Source: CAZNSX01 sp964575845
GTDB lineage: Bacteria > UBA8248 > CAZNSX01
Assembly: GCA_964575845.1 (NCBI GenBank)
Contig: CAZNSX010000004.1
Location: 1 to 64,000, forward strand
DNA length: 64,000 nucleotides
Direction of reading: 5' to 3'
Every line of letters starts with the position of its first letter. Position 1 is the stretch's first letter. Under the pieces are notes generated by a model. That model did no database searches and was not told the origin of the DNA. It was given only the letters and a program-made list of their open reading frames with translations. Position numbers and translations under genes: made by a program. Shown piece after piece: positions 16,646 through 25,893 of the stretch.

Positions 16646-17404
16646 GTGGCTGAAGAGGAACTCTTCCACAAAGAAACTCCCTACGAGGTCAAGCTTGAGG
16701 TCTTTGAAGGCCCTCTGGAGCTCTTGCTGCACCTCGTCAAAGAGAACGAGATAGATATATTCGATATCCCGATCGCGCAGATCACCGACCAGTACCTTCG
16801 CTACCTCGACCTCATGCGCTCCCTCAACATAGACGTGGCGGGGAGCTACCTCCTCATGGCGTCAACCCTGGTTTACCTCAAGAGCAGGTCTCTCCTTCCC
16901 CAGACCGAAGAGGAGGAGAAGGAGTTCGAGGAGGAGGTGAGGGAGAATCTGGTGGAGCCTCTGCTGGAGTACCGCCGGATGAAGGAGCTCTCCCTCAAGC
17001 TCAGGGAGGCTGAGGGGGAGAGGCTTCACATTTTCACGAGGGGCACCAACGGGGACGGCTTTCTCCCCGGAGACGTCGAGTTTCCCCTTGAGGTGAACCT
17101 ATTTGAGCTCATCCGGGCATTTGAGAAAGTCCTGAGGGAGAGGGGCTTTCCTGACCTCCACCAGGTGGAGGTGGATGAGCTTGAGGTAGCCGATAGGCAG
17201 GGCTTTATCCTCGAGCGCCTCGGTGAGCAGGATGGTCTCTCCCTTGAGGAGCTTTTCACAGAGGTCGTCCGGACCCTCGAGCTTGTGGTCACCTTCCTGG
17301 CGCTTCTTGAGCTAATAAAGAGGCGTCTTGTCCTTGTGCAGCAGCCAAACCCATTCGGATGCATTCGACTTTTCAGGGCGGAAAAGCATGGAACAAGAAG
17401 ATAG
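16646..17404 (+). CDS. scpA: Segregation and condensation protein A
   Basis: A 252-residue kleisin that links the SMC dimer in chromosome condensation. GTG 16646 begins MAEEELFHKETPYEVKLEVF, followed by the signature FEGPLELLLHLVKENEIDIF, DIPIAQITDQYLRYL and YLLMASTLVYLKSRSLLP. The C-terminal winged-helix (ELVVTFLALLELIKRRLV) is present. It overlaps scpB by 17 bases, so the two proteins are translationally coupled. Confidence 0.95.
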   Translation: MAEEELFHKETPYEVKLEVFEGPLELLLHLVKENEIDIFDIPIAQITDQYLRYLDLMRSLNIDVAGSYLLMASTLVYLKSRSLLPQTEEEEKEFEEEVRENLVEPLLEYRRMKELSLKLREAEGERLHIFTRGTNGDGFLPGDVEFPLEVNLFELIRAFEKVLRERGFPDLHQVEVDELEVADRQGFILERLGEQDGLSLEELFTEVVRTLELVVTFLALLELIKRRLVLVQQPNPFGCIRLFRAEKHGTRR

Positions 17405-18035
17405 GCACGAGGCCCTTGAGCTTCCCCCTCCCGGGGATAACGGGCGACCCGCCCCTTATCTTGACCGGGGGAGGGTCAAGGCGGTCATCGAGACTGTCCT
17501 CTTCCTGGCCCACGAACCCGTGACGGTGCGCGAGCTCTCGGCCGTGGTTTTTCGGGGAGAAAGCGGGGCCGGCGCCCCGCTCATCCGGGAACTCCTCTCG
17601 GAGCTCGTGGAAGAGTACCGGGGAAGGGCACTCCAGCTGGAGGAGGTGGCCGAAGGGTATCGGCTCTTTTCAAGGCCTGAGTATTCTTTCTGGGTGAGGC
17701 GCTATCTCAGGAGAGAGCGCAGGCCCCGCCTCTCTCAGGCGGCTCTCGAGACGCTCGCAATCATTGCCTATAAGCAACCGATAACGCGCCCCGAGATAGA
17801 GGCCCTGCGGGGTGTGGATGTCAGCGGGGTGCTCAAGACCCTCCTTGAGCGGGAGCTCATCCGGCCCATTGGGCGGCGCAACGTGGTGGGAAGGCCCCTG
17901 GTTTACGGAACCACGAGAGGCTTCCTGGAGCACTTCGGATTGAGGAGCCTCTCGGACCTCCCGAAGCCCGAGGAACTCTCACTTCAAAGTCCCGGGCCGG
18001 GGGCCCTTTCTCTTGAAGAGCTTAGCGGGCCTTGA
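17388..18035 (+). CDS. scpB: Segregation and condensation protein B
   Basis: A 215-residue partner of ScpA in the SMC-ScpAB condensin. I prefer ATG 17388 (MEQEDRHEALELP) because it has a ribosome site and avoids most of the overlap with scpA. Two winged-helix domains are visible: VIETVLFLAHEPVTVRELS and QAALETLAIIAYKQPITRPE, the latter being the strongest ScpB signature, followed by IEALRGVDVSGVLKTLLER and GRPLVYGTTRGFLEHFGL. Confidence 0.95.
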   Translation: MEQEDRHEALELPPPGDNGRPAPYLDRGRVKAVIETVLFLAHEPVTVRELSAVVFRGESGAGAPLIRELLSELVEEYRGRALQLEEVAEGYRLFSRPEYSFWVRRYLRRERRPRLSQAALETLAIIAYKQPITRPEIEALRGVDVSGVLKTLLERELIRPIGRRNVVGRPLVYGTTRGFLEHFGLRSLSDLPKPEELSLQSPGPGALSLEELSGP

Positions 18036-18259
18036 AGGCCCACCCCTTTGAGCGAGCCCCATCAATAGCTTCCTCCTCGCCGCGAGAGTGTGGTAAAAAA
18101 TCCAATGCCCTTCCATTACAGGGTAAGAGCGCGGCGGGAAAGGGCGAGCACCGAAGTGCTACGAGAGAGGCGGGAGTCCCTTCCGGCGGGTCTCGTCTTT
18201 TGCCGACCGGCGGAAAATTTCTCTTTTTGAGGAGGCTTCCCCCCTGAGGAAGAGCCGAG

Positions 18260-18997
18260 ATGGAGCTTCGCCTCCAGAGCATCCTGGCCCAGGCGGGCAT
18301 AGCATCTCGCCGTAAGGCGGAGGAGCTCATCCGGGAGGGCAGGGTACAGGTCAACGGCAGCGTGGTCACCGCACTCGGCACCAAGGCCGACCCAGACCGC
18401 GACTTCATAAAGGTGGACGGGAAGTCGCTTCGGCGGCCTGGAGTCAAGGCCTACTTCCTCCTCCATAAGCCACCGGGCTATCTCTGCTCCCTCAAGGATG
18501 AGAAAGGGAAGAAGAGGCCCCTTGTGACGGGCCTCCTTCGCAAAGGAACCCTTCGGCTCTTTCCCGTGGGAAGGCTTGATTTTGATGCCGAGGGGGCCCT
18601 TCTCCTCACTAACGATGGAGAGCTGGCTCACCGCCTCACTCACCCCCGCTTCGGGGTCCCTAAGACTTACGAGGTTAAGGTGAGGGGGGTTCCCGGAGAG
18701 GAGGCCATAGAGCGCCTCAGGAGCGGGGCCTGGGCCAAGGGGAAGGAGAGGGGAGCACCCACACCCGCCAGGGCAAGGCTCCTCAAGGTCTCTAAGAAAA
18801 ACTCATGGCTTCTTATCACGCTCACAGAAGGAAAAACACACCAGGTGAAAAGGATGTGTGAGGCCATAGGCCACCCGGCTCTCAGGCTTAGGAGAACCCG
18901 CTTTGGCCACTTGGGCGTTAAGGGGCTCTCCCCGGGAACCTACCGCTCTCTTACCCCGGAGGAGGTCAGAAGAGTCAAGGCTCTTGTGGGCCTTTGA
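18260..18997 (+). CDS. rluB: 23S rRNA pseudouridine synthase, RluB family
   Basis: A 245-residue pseudouridine synthase. An S4 RNA-binding domain (LQSILAQAGIASRRKAEELI, VNGSVVTALGTK) leads into the catalytic domain with GRLDFDAEGALLLTNDGELA, whose Asp is the catalytic residue, and TEGKTHQVKRMCEAIGHPA. RluB modifies 23S rRNA; the closely related RluE/RluF enzymes cannot be fully excluded. It often lies after scpAB, as it does here, with a 220-base leader between. Confidence 0.9.
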   Translation: MELRLQSILAQAGIASRRKAEELIREGRVQVNGSVVTALGTKADPDRDFIKVDGKSLRRPGVKAYFLLHKPPGYLCSLKDEKGKKRPLVTGLLRKGTLRLFPVGRLDFDAEGALLLTNDGELAHRLTHPRFGVPKTYEVKVRGVPGEEAIERLRSGAWAKGKERGAPTPARARLLKVSKKNSWLLITLTEGKTHQVKRMCEAIGHPALRLRRTRFGHLGVKGLSPGTYRSLTPEEVRRVKALVGL

Positions 18998-19141
18998 GGC
19001 TGGAGCTTATTAGAGCTTTTCGGAAGTCTTACTTCGTGATAGTATTTTTATAGGAATTATCTTTTCTCTAAGATAGGGATTCCTTTTGGTTCCACCTTTA
19101 GCCCTTATTTTTCAATTTGTTTCCAGGTCGGGTTTTTCGGA

Positions 19142-20233
19142 ATGAAGAGAAAAGGCTTTTTCCTTCTGGCAGCCCTGATTCTCTTAGCTTCCGCCTGCGC
19201 CTCTAGGCCGCCGGTCCCTGGGAAAGCGGAAGAGGGGATACCCGGGCGACCAATTCCTGAGAGGCTCCCTCTCCCTCCCTCCCCAGAGATAGAGGAACGT
19301 GAGGCCCCGAAACCCGAAGCCCAAGTCCCGGGCAAAGAGGAGAAAGAGGGCCCTTCACCCACGGAAAGTCCTCGGAGGCTCTATGAAAGAGTTCTCTCCG
19401 CCATGCTCAAGGAAGGCCCCGGCAATGCCCTGAAGGCTCTGGAGGGGCTCCTCTCCTCCTATCCCGATGAAGGCCTCGGCTACCGGGCCAAAGCGGAAAT
19501 TACCCTCTATGAGGGCCAGTATGCGGAGGCTGAGGCCCTGTTTGCGAGAGCGGCCAGGCTTGAGCCTGAAAACTTTAGGTCCAGGCTCGGGCTCGCCAAG
19601 GCTAAATTTTTCCAGGGAAAGACGGAAGAAGCCGGAGAACTCCTAAAAGAGCTTTCCAAGGAGAGGCCTCAAGAAACTGAGGTCAGGCTCTATCTGGGCT
19701 TTATTGAAGGAAAGGGGGAGTTTGCCCCACCCTTCTATATGATTACCGAGAGCCCATTCATCTCACGGGGGCAGGCGGCGGCGCTGCTTGACATTTTCCT
19801 TCTGAGCCTCAGGAGTCCTGAGCCTGAGCCCTTTCCCGTGATCATGACCGACGTAAGGGAGCACTGGGCGCTTGCTCACATCCAGAGGGCTGTCCAGCAC
19901 CGTGTGCTGAGGGCCTTTCCAGACCATACATTTCGTCCCGATGCGCTCCTGGATAGGGCTACCATGGCCGGAGCCCTTGAGCGCTACTTCAGGCTCTTGG
20001 GAATGGAAGGCCAGCCCCCGCAAGATTTCCCTCCCCTTCCAGATATCGCCCCCCTGAATGTCCACTATCCTCCTGCAGTTTTTGTCCTCAGGCTCGGACT
20101 CATGGAGAGGCTCCCAGACGGCCATTTCGGCCTGGCGGGAGGTCTTTCGGGGAAAGAAGCCCTTCTTCTCATGGAAAGAGCCCGCTTTCTCGCAAAGCTT
20201 TTCGAGGAGGCCTCCGGCCGCCCCCTGGTCTAG
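19142..20233 (+). CDS. TPR lipoprotein with SLH-like C-terminus
   Basis: A 363-residue lipoprotein. The signal peptide MKRKGFFLLAALILLASACA has a lipobox ending at Cys19. A proline/glutamate-rich linker (to about residue 75) is followed by TPR repeats, such as GQYAEAEALFARAARLEPEN and GKTEEAGELLKELSKERPQE. The C-terminal half contains S-layer-homology-like repeats: DVREHWALAHIQRAVQHRVL and the FPDHTFRPDALLDRATMAGA stretch. SLH domains bind cell-wall polymers, so this lipoprotein may bridge the outer membrane or wall. Eight bases separate it from the next gene. Confidence 0.75.
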   Translation: MKRKGFFLLAALILLASACASRPPVPGKAEEGIPGRPIPERLPLPPSPEIEEREAPKPEAQVPGKEEKEGPSPTESPRRLYERVLSAMLKEGPGNALKALEGLLSSYPDEGLGYRAKAEITLYEGQYAEAEALFARAARLEPENFRSRLGLAKAKFFQGKTEEAGELLKELSKERPQETEVRLYLGFIEGKGEFAPPFYMITESPFISRGQAAALLDIFLLSLRSPEPEPFPVIMTDVREHWALAHIQRAVQHRVLRAFPDHTFRPDALLDRATMAGALERYFRLLGMEGQPPQDFPPLPDIAPLNVHYPPAVFVLRLGLMERLPDGHFGLAGGLSGKEALLLMERARFLAKLFEEASGRPLV

Positions 20234-20241
20234 GAAGAATC

Positions 20242-21171
20242 ATGGCTCGAGCAAGTCTCCTACGGCCCGGAGTCGTCATTTCTCTTGCCTTCTTCTTCGT
20301 CGTGTGGCTTTTCCCTCAGGCCAGCGCCGAAACGGAAGAGGTTCTACTCAGGGCTGAGGGCAAAGGGGTCATCCTCAAGGAGGATAGGGCATCCGCCCGG
20401 GAGAGAGCCACAAGGGAAGCCCTACAGAAGGCCCTGGAAAGAGCATCCGAGTGGCTCTTGGGCGAGGAGGCCCTCCTTTCCCGGACCGAGGCTCTGGAGA
20501 CCGAAGTTCTCAGCAAGAGCGAAGCCTATATCCTGGGTTACCGAATAATAGAAGAGGGCCCGGTCCTCGGGGGCAGGATATGGGGTGTTGAGCTTGAGGC
20601 CAGGGTTGACCTCCGGGCTTTGAAAGAAGCGCTCTCTCGGATGGAAGCCCTTGAGACCCATCTTTCCGGGGCGCAGGTTCTGGTGCTGGTGGAGGAACAC
20701 CACCTGGGCCTCGGCCCGGTGGAGGGCTCCCGGGCAAAAGAGGGGGCGCGCAGGATGAGCGAAGGGGCCATCATCGGCAGGCTCTCTCAGGGGGGGATAT
20801 CTTGCATGGATTTCCTGAGCATGAGGGGGAAGGTCAGCGGTAAACTCGCCCGTGAGGCCCTGGGCGGAAGCAACGAGGCCGCTCTGGCTTTGGGAAAGAG
20901 TCTTGGGATCTCGCTCGCTCTCCTGGGAAGCGCAACAGCTCAGCAGGGTGAAGGAGCCGATGAATTCCAGGCCATAATCACGGCGCGCCTCCTCAGGGTG
21001 GCAACCGGAGAGGTGTTGGCTCTGCACACCTTGGGCGTAACAGTGACCCTCGGCGGCGCTGAGGGGGGACTCGCTCTTGCTCTCAAGGAGGCGGGAGCCG
21101 CCATGGCCGAAAAGATTAAATCGGAGGTGAAGGAGGCGTTGAGGCTTGAGAGGAGCGTGAAGAAGCCCTGA
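20242..21171 (+). CDS. Secreted FlgT/LPP20-like protein
   Basis: A 309-residue exported protein. The signal peptide (VVISLAFFFVVWLFPQASA) is followed by VLLRAEGKGVILKEDRASAR and ERATREALQKALERA, the pattern of the FlgT N-terminal/LPP20 group, which uses a conserved 'AR..A...A...A' helix. The middle has LSGAQVLVLVEEHHLGLG and the end IITARLLRVATGEVLALHTL, a beta-rich domain like that of lipoproteins such as CsgG-related proteins. In flagellated species FlgT helps form the basal-body ring; I see no other flagellar gene, so a general envelope role is just as possible. Confidence 0.55.
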   Translation: MARASLLRPGVVISLAFFFVVWLFPQASAETEEVLLRAEGKGVILKEDRASARERATREALQKALERASEWLLGEEALLSRTEALETEVLSKSEAYILGYRIIEEGPVLGGRIWGVELEARVDLRALKEALSRMEALETHLSGAQVLVLVEEHHLGLGPVEGSRAKEGARRMSEGAIIGRLSQGGISCMDFLSMRGKVSGKLAREALGGSNEAALALGKSLGISLALLGSATAQQGEGADEFQAIITARLLRVATGEVLALHTLGVTVTLGGAEGGLALALKEAGAAMAEKIKSEVKEALRLERSVKKP

Positions 21172-21201
21172 GGGGGTTGCTTGGGGGGGCGAGGAACGTG
21201 A

Positions 21202-21207
21202 TATAAT
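21202..21207 (+). promoter_or_regulatory. Possible -10 box upstream of pgsA
   Basis: A perfect TATAAT lies 58 bases before pgsA, with a TTGCTT 19 bases upstream as a weak -35. The site is in a short gap between convergent functions, so a promoter here is plausible. Confidence 0.4.
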
Positions 21208-21265
21208 TGCGATTCTCAGCTTTCCCTTTAGAGGCCGTCCTCTTGAGGAAAGGGAAAATTTCTCT

Positions 21266-21850
21266 GTGGCCTTAACTACCATCCCCGAGCTCAATCTCGC
21301 CAACAAGATAACCATCCTTCGCATCCTGCTCGTGCCTGTCTTCGTGGCCTGTCTCATCTACGGCTGGACGCTCACAGCGATCCTCGTATTTGCAGCCTCA
21401 GGGGCCTCGGATTCCCTCGATGGCATCATCGCCCGCAGGCGAAAGGAGGGCACCCGTCTTGGAGCCATCATGGACCCTCTGGCCGACAAATTCCTGATAA
21501 CGGCCGCCTATGTGACTGTAACCCTCTTGGGGCTCTTGCCACCCTGGCTCACCATCATAGTGGTGAGCCGCGACCTTATCATAGTTTTGGGCTTTCTCGT
21601 GCTCTTCCTTCTCGTGTCCCGCCTTCCCCATACAGCTCCCACCCCTCTCGGCAAGCTGAGCACCATATTTCAGATTGCCACCATCCTCATCTCTCTGGTC
21701 TCTAGTTTTCTGGAGCTGGAGTTCGTCCCCCTGAGGCTTATCTGGTACGCCACGGCGACGGTGACCGCGGCCTCGGGGCTTCAATACATCTATCTCGGCT
21801 CCAGGCAACTGAGCAGCGCTGACGGAGAAGTCCGAGGAGAGGGCGGCTGA
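21266..21850 (+). CDS. pgsA: CDP-diacylglycerol--glycerol-3-phosphate phosphatidyltransferase
   Basis: A 194-residue membrane enzyme of phosphatidylglycerol synthesis. The CDP-alcohol phosphotransferase signature is complete: SDSLDGIIARRRKEGTRLGA followed by IMDPLADK, giving D-x2-D-G-x2-A-R-x8-G-x3-D-x3-D. Start is GTG 21266, and NKITILRILLVPVFV is the usual N-terminus. It overlaps the next gene through an ATGA junction. Confidence 0.92.
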   Translation: MALTTIPELNLANKITILRILLVPVFVACLIYGWTLTAILVFAASGASDSLDGIIARRRKEGTRLGAIMDPLADKFLITAAYVTVTLLGLLPPWLTIIVVSRDLIIVLGFLVLFLLVSRLPHTAPTPLGKLSTIFQIATILISLVSSFLELEFVPLRLIWYATATVTAASGLQYIYLGSRQLSSADGEVRGEGG

Positions 21851-22950
21851 TGGAGCGGCCCGAGGGCTTGGGTCCCCAGAACAGGAGGGTTTTCCCCTGG
21901 GGCAGCATCGGCCTCTGGGCAGGTCTGGCTCTGGGTCTCTATCTGCTTTACCTCCTGAGACCCATCCTGACTCCATTTCTCCTGGCTTTTATCTTAGCTT
22001 ACCTCCTGGACCCTGTGGTACGGGCGCTGGAGAGAGGGAGCATTCCTCGGGTGGGCGGCACCCTCATTGTGATGGGATGCCTCGGAGTGGTCGCTGTCCT
22101 GGCCTTTGCCTTCATAGGCCCTATTGTGAGGCAGCAGATAGAGACAGCCGTCCAGGAGCTCCCCGGCTACATCGATGCCTTCAAGGCGTGGATCGAGCCC
22201 CTCATGATGCGCCTGGGTTGGTCCCGCTCAGAGCCAGGGGGAGATGTCTTCGGACAGTTTCTTCTGCGCCTGGGGGACCTCCCCCTCCAGCTTCTGCAGT
22301 CAGCCTCGCCCATAATCCGCGCAACCACCTCGGGCCTCGCGAATCTGATCTTCCTCATCATTGAGATTGCGATAGTACCCGTGGCAACCTTCTTCCTGCT
22401 TCGGGACTTCACGCGAATGAAGGAGGCTATCCTGCACTGCTTCCCTCCCCGCCACCGCGGATGGGCAAGGACCCACTTCGGAAGGGTGGATGAGGTGCTG
22501 GGGAGCTTCATCAGGGGACAGCTATTGGTGGCTCTGACACTGGGGGTGCTTTACACAATAGGGCTCTTGCTGGTAGGGGCCCCCTTCGCCATTCTCATGG
22601 GCATAGTTGCCGGGGTGGCGAGCCTTGTGCCCTATCTGAGCCTCGTGATCGCCCTTGCCCCTTCCCTCTTCCTGAGTTTCCTTCAGCACCGCGACTTTCT
22701 TCACCCCCTGGGGGTGGGTCTTGTCTGGGCGGTGGTTCTGACCCTGGAAGGCTCCCTGATAATTCCCCTCGTCATGCGGAACAGGGTGGGGCTTCACCCC
22801 GTGATTGTCCTCATGGCCCTGCTTGTAGGAGGCTATCTCTACGGATTTTTCGGTCTTCTTCTCGGGGTGCCGGCTGCAGCGGTAATTCAGGTCTTTCTCA
22901 AGGCATGGATAGAAAGCTACCAGGAGACCGACTTTTATCGGAGGACTTGA
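21850..22950 (+). CDS. AI-2E family (PerM-like) transporter
   Basis: A 366-residue polytopic membrane protein of the AI-2E/PerM/TqsA family. It begins with two hydrophobic helices (LWAGLALGLYLLYLLRPILT, FLLAFILAYLLDPVVRALE), has the PGYIDAFKAW amphipathic region, and ends with VGLHPVIVLMALLVGGYLYG and the GLLLGVPAAAVIQVFLKAW motif. Members export small molecules or act as cation antiporters; the substrate here is not predictable. Its start overlaps the pgsA stop. Confidence 0.85.
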   Translation: MERPEGLGPQNRRVFPWGSIGLWAGLALGLYLLYLLRPILTPFLLAFILAYLLDPVVRALERGSIPRVGGTLIVMGCLGVVAVLAFAFIGPIVRQQIETAVQELPGYIDAFKAWIEPLMMRLGWSRSEPGGDVFGQFLLRLGDLPLQLLQSASPIIRATTSGLANLIFLIIEIAIVPVATFFLLRDFTRMKEAILHCFPPRHRGWARTHFGRVDEVLGSFIRGQLLVALTLGVLYTIGLLLVGAPFAILMGIVAGVASLVPYLSLVIALAPSLFLSFLQHRDFLHPLGVGLVWAVVLTLEGSLIIPLVMRNRVGLHPVIVLMALLVGGYLYGFFGLLLGVPAAAVIQVFLKAWIESYQETDFYRRT

Positions 22951-23105
22951 GAAGAGAAGATGCGAGGAATTAATGTGAAGGCCGGGTCACCTTTGCTTCT
23001 GTCCTGAAAAGCCCTCACTCTTTAATTCTTTTTATGCCTGCTTGAGACGAGAAACGCGGATCGGTCCCGGCGACCTTTAAATGCGGGTCGCCTGCGCTTC
23101 TTATC

Positions 23106-24293
23106 TTATTTGTAGAGCCAATTTCTCAGAACGATGGGAGTTATTATCGTGGTCAGAAGGCTCATCAAGACCAGGGTCACATAAATATCCTGCCCTATGA
23201 GGTTCCGGTTTAGGCCTATCAATGCAATGATCATGGCGACCTCGCCCCTTGGCGACATCCCGAAGCCTATGATCAGAGAATCTTTCAGCCCCATGCCTTG
23301 CAGCCTTGCGGGGATTCCGCAGCCGAGCACCTTTGTCACAACCGCGACACCGCTGAGCACGACCAAAAAGCCAATCACGCCGAGTGTTAAAGCCTGAAAA
23401 TCCGCCAAAATTCCCAAAGAAACAAAAAATATCGATGCGAAAATGATATGCAGGTATTCTGCACCCTCCTTGAAAGATTTGCTGTATTTTAATCCCACCC
23501 CTTCCAACGAGACGCCCGCGATAAAAGAGCCCACAATCCCCGACAATTCTATCGATTCCGCGGCCATGGCATATAAGAAAGCGACCATCATCGCAAATAT
23601 GAAGATGAACTCCGGGTACTTTTGGGCCAGTGTTGTCTTGTCTATCTTCGCTATAATCTTGCTGATAAAAACATAGCCCACAAAGGACCCGACGGCCAGG
23701 AATCCCGCAGCTTTCAGGATTATTATCAACGTCGAAAGATAGGAAAACTCTCCAGAGACAATCTGGCTCACCATTGACAATGCGATGAGGCTCAATACAT
23801 CATCAAAAACGGCGGCGCCGATGATAGCCTTTGCGGCGTCGGTCTGGAGCTTCCCCATCTCCCTCAGAACATTCGCTGTGATCGCTATGCTCGTCGCGGT
23901 TAAAGCGGTTGCAACAAAGAGCGCGCCACCGAAATCGTACCCGAAAAGCCTGGCTAAATAATAACCGGCGACCCAGGGGACAATCACCCCGGCTATCGCA
24001 ATTACCAGGTATTTAACATTGGTGATATCCCTAAACTTGAACTCCAGCCCGATTACGAAAAGCAGTATCACGGCACCCAGATGCGCGAGGCTCCTCACAA
24101 AATCGGTATAGGTTATGAGCCCGAGCAGGCTCGGCCCGATCAGAAGCCCTACCAGAATTTCCCCTATGACCGCAGACTGGTTTATCCTGGAGGCGAGCAG
24201 ATACCCCGCAAGTGCCACGAAAAGCAGAAGGCTCATCTGCAATTCTATTGAAAAGGCATGAGTTATCTCTGGCGCTTGCACTATTTCAGCCAT
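23106..24293 (-). CDS. CPA2-type cation:proton antiporter
   Basis: A 395-residue Kef/NapA-type antiporter with about 12 hydrophobic segments and no cytoplasmic regulatory (TrkA-N) domain. Hallmarks are IGEILVGLLIGPSLLGL, FVIGLEFKFRDI and AAIIGAAVFDDVLSLIALS style helices (seen as AKAIIGAAVFDDVLSLIALS), with the DD pair in the position of the transport Asp residues. It swaps H+ for Na+ or K+. Codon use looks less GC-rich than in most neighbours, hinting at a separate origin from the antiporter next door. Confidence 0.85.
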   Translation of the reverse strand: MAEIVQAPEITHAFSIELQMSLLLFVALAGYLLASRINQSAVIGEILVGLLIGPSLLGLITYTDFVRSLAHLGAVILLFVIGLEFKFRDITNVKYLVIAIAGVIVPWVAGYYLARLFGYDFGGALFVATALTATSIAITANVLREMGKLQTDAAKAIIGAAVFDDVLSLIALSMVSQIVSGEFSYLSTLIIILKAAGFLAVGSFVGYVFISKIIAKIDKTTLAQKYPEFIFIFAMMVAFLYAMAAESIELSGIVGSFIAGVSLEGVGLKYSKSFKEGAEYLHIIFASIFFVSLGILADFQALTLGVIGFLVVLSGVAVVTKVLGCGIPARLQGMGLKDSLIIGFGMSPRGEVAMIIALIGLNRNLIGQDIYVTLVLMSLLTTIITPIVLRNWLYK

Positions 24294-24409
24294 GAGACCC
24301 TCCCCACCCGCTCATCATCTGTCTCGAATTCCGACACTTTCATTCACGGGAGGAGGCAACAAGTTTCTATCGCCCCTATTCCTGCCGGTTCCGTCCTGAG
24401 CAAGGGCGC

Positions 24410-25666
24410 TCAAACCGGCGGCCGCGGCCTTTCTTTCGCCGTTTCACTTTTCAAAAGCGCCTTCATCGAAACCGGCGTCATGAGCGTCGTGACTATGGCG
24501 ATGATGACAGCGGCGGAAAAAATATCTCTGACCACCGCAGGAACCGGCTGGGGAACCTCGAAGAGGCCCGCCTCGAGCGCGATGACGGCAACTATCAACT
24601 CAACGGCTCCTCGCCCGTTCATGGCAAAGCCCAGGGCCAGCGAATCGCGAGTCGAGAAGCCCGCGAGCAAGGAGGGAACCCCGGCCCCCAGGAGCTTTCC
24701 GGCTATGGCCACCCCCAGCAGCACAACCGTAAATAGAAGCGAAGAGGCGAGGGCGCTCAGGTCCACATGCATCCCTATCGAGGCGAAGAAGATGGGTGCG
24801 AGAAAGCCCACCGTGATGGCCGCGCAATTCGACTCGATGGCCTCAAAGGCCATCTTCCCGAACGTTTCGCGGTTGATCAGAAGTCCGGCAAAGAAAGCCC
24901 CGATGATTATGTGGATGCCCATGGCCTCGGAAATCAACGCCATGAAAATGGCGAATACCAGAGCGATGGTGAAATCTATCTCCGCCGAATTAGCCATCTC
25001 GCAGAGCTTCGAGAGGACGCGGAGCCCGAAGCGGTCGACGGCATATACCACACCCAGGAACAAAAAAACCTTCAGAGCCAGCATGCCGAAGGTGGCGAAG
25101 GTTGGAATGCGTGCCTGTTCGAGCAACCCCACGAGAATCGCCAGGAGCGCTATTCCGATGATGTCATCGATGAGCGCGGCCGCAACGAGCGTCCTGCCCA
25201 AGCGGGTCTTCAGGTACCCGATATCCATCAACACCTTCACGCTCACCGGGATGGCGGTTATTGAGAGCACCACGCCGAGGAAGAGGCTCTGCGCAAAGAG
25301 ATACTCTGAGGGCGGCAAGAAGGCGTATCCGACCCAGATTCCGCCCACGAGGGGCAGTGTCACACCGCCCAGTGCAACCGGCAGGCCCGCGCGCGCCGCC
25401 TCGCGCATCTCCTTAAGGCTGAATTCGAGACCGGCGTAGAACATCAAAAAGAATATCCCCAGATGAGTTATAACCTTAAACCCCGCGTCCTCGGCCAGGC
25501 CCTCGAATTGAGGCAAAAGGCCGGGCATAGAGTAGACGATGGCTCCGATGAGAAGGCCAGCGCACACCTCTCCCAGGAGCGCCGGCTGACCGATGCGCTC
25601 CGCCAACTCGCCGATGAATCGGCTGAGCGCAAGCAAGACAAGAAGCACAAGGAAAATCTCAGCCAT
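24410..25666 (-). CDS. CPA2-type cation:proton antiporter
   Basis: A 418-residue second antiporter in tandem with the one at 23.1 kb, but clearly diverged. Recognisable parts are GQPALLGEVCAGLLIGAIVY, GIFFLMFYAGLEFSLKEM, TLVAAALIDDIIGIALLAIL with the Asp-Asp pair, and LALGFAMNGRGAVELIVAVI. There is no C-terminal nucleotide-binding domain. Together with the V-ATPase genes just upstream in transcription it fits an ion-cycling region, with Na+/H+ exchange the likeliest role. Confidence 0.85.
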   Translation of the reverse strand: MAEIFLVLLVLLALSRFIGELAERIGQPALLGEVCAGLLIGAIVYSMPGLLPQFEGLAEDAGFKVITHLGIFFLMFYAGLEFSLKEMREAARAGLPVALGGVTLPLVGGIWVGYAFLPPSEYLFAQSLFLGVVLSITAIPVSVKVLMDIGYLKTRLGRTLVAAALIDDIIGIALLAILVGLLEQARIPTFATFGMLALKVFLFLGVVYAVDRFGLRVLSKLCEMANSAEIDFTIALVFAIFMALISEAMGIHIIIGAFFAGLLINRETFGKMAFEAIESNCAAITVGFLAPIFFASIGMHVDLSALASSLLFTVVLLGVAIAGKLLGAGVPSLLAGFSTRDSLALGFAMNGRGAVELIVAVIALEAGLFEVPQPVPAVVRDIFSAAVIIAIVTTLMTPVSMKALLKSETAKERPRPPV

Positions 25667-25893
25667 TGGGCTCTCCTACTACCCGTGCGATTTAACCCGA
25701 AGAGAGGACAGGATAAGGCCTCAGGATACCGGAAGAAAGTAATAATGACGCATTGCGGCCCCTTGCGCAAGCAGGTTTATTTTTCCGCCAGGGGTTTTTG
25801 GGGGCCGGCCTAAAGACGCAAAGATGGCTCAAGCGCGATAGGAGACGTTACCACTCAAGAGGTCACAGAAAGGAGGGGCTTCAAGGAAGGGTG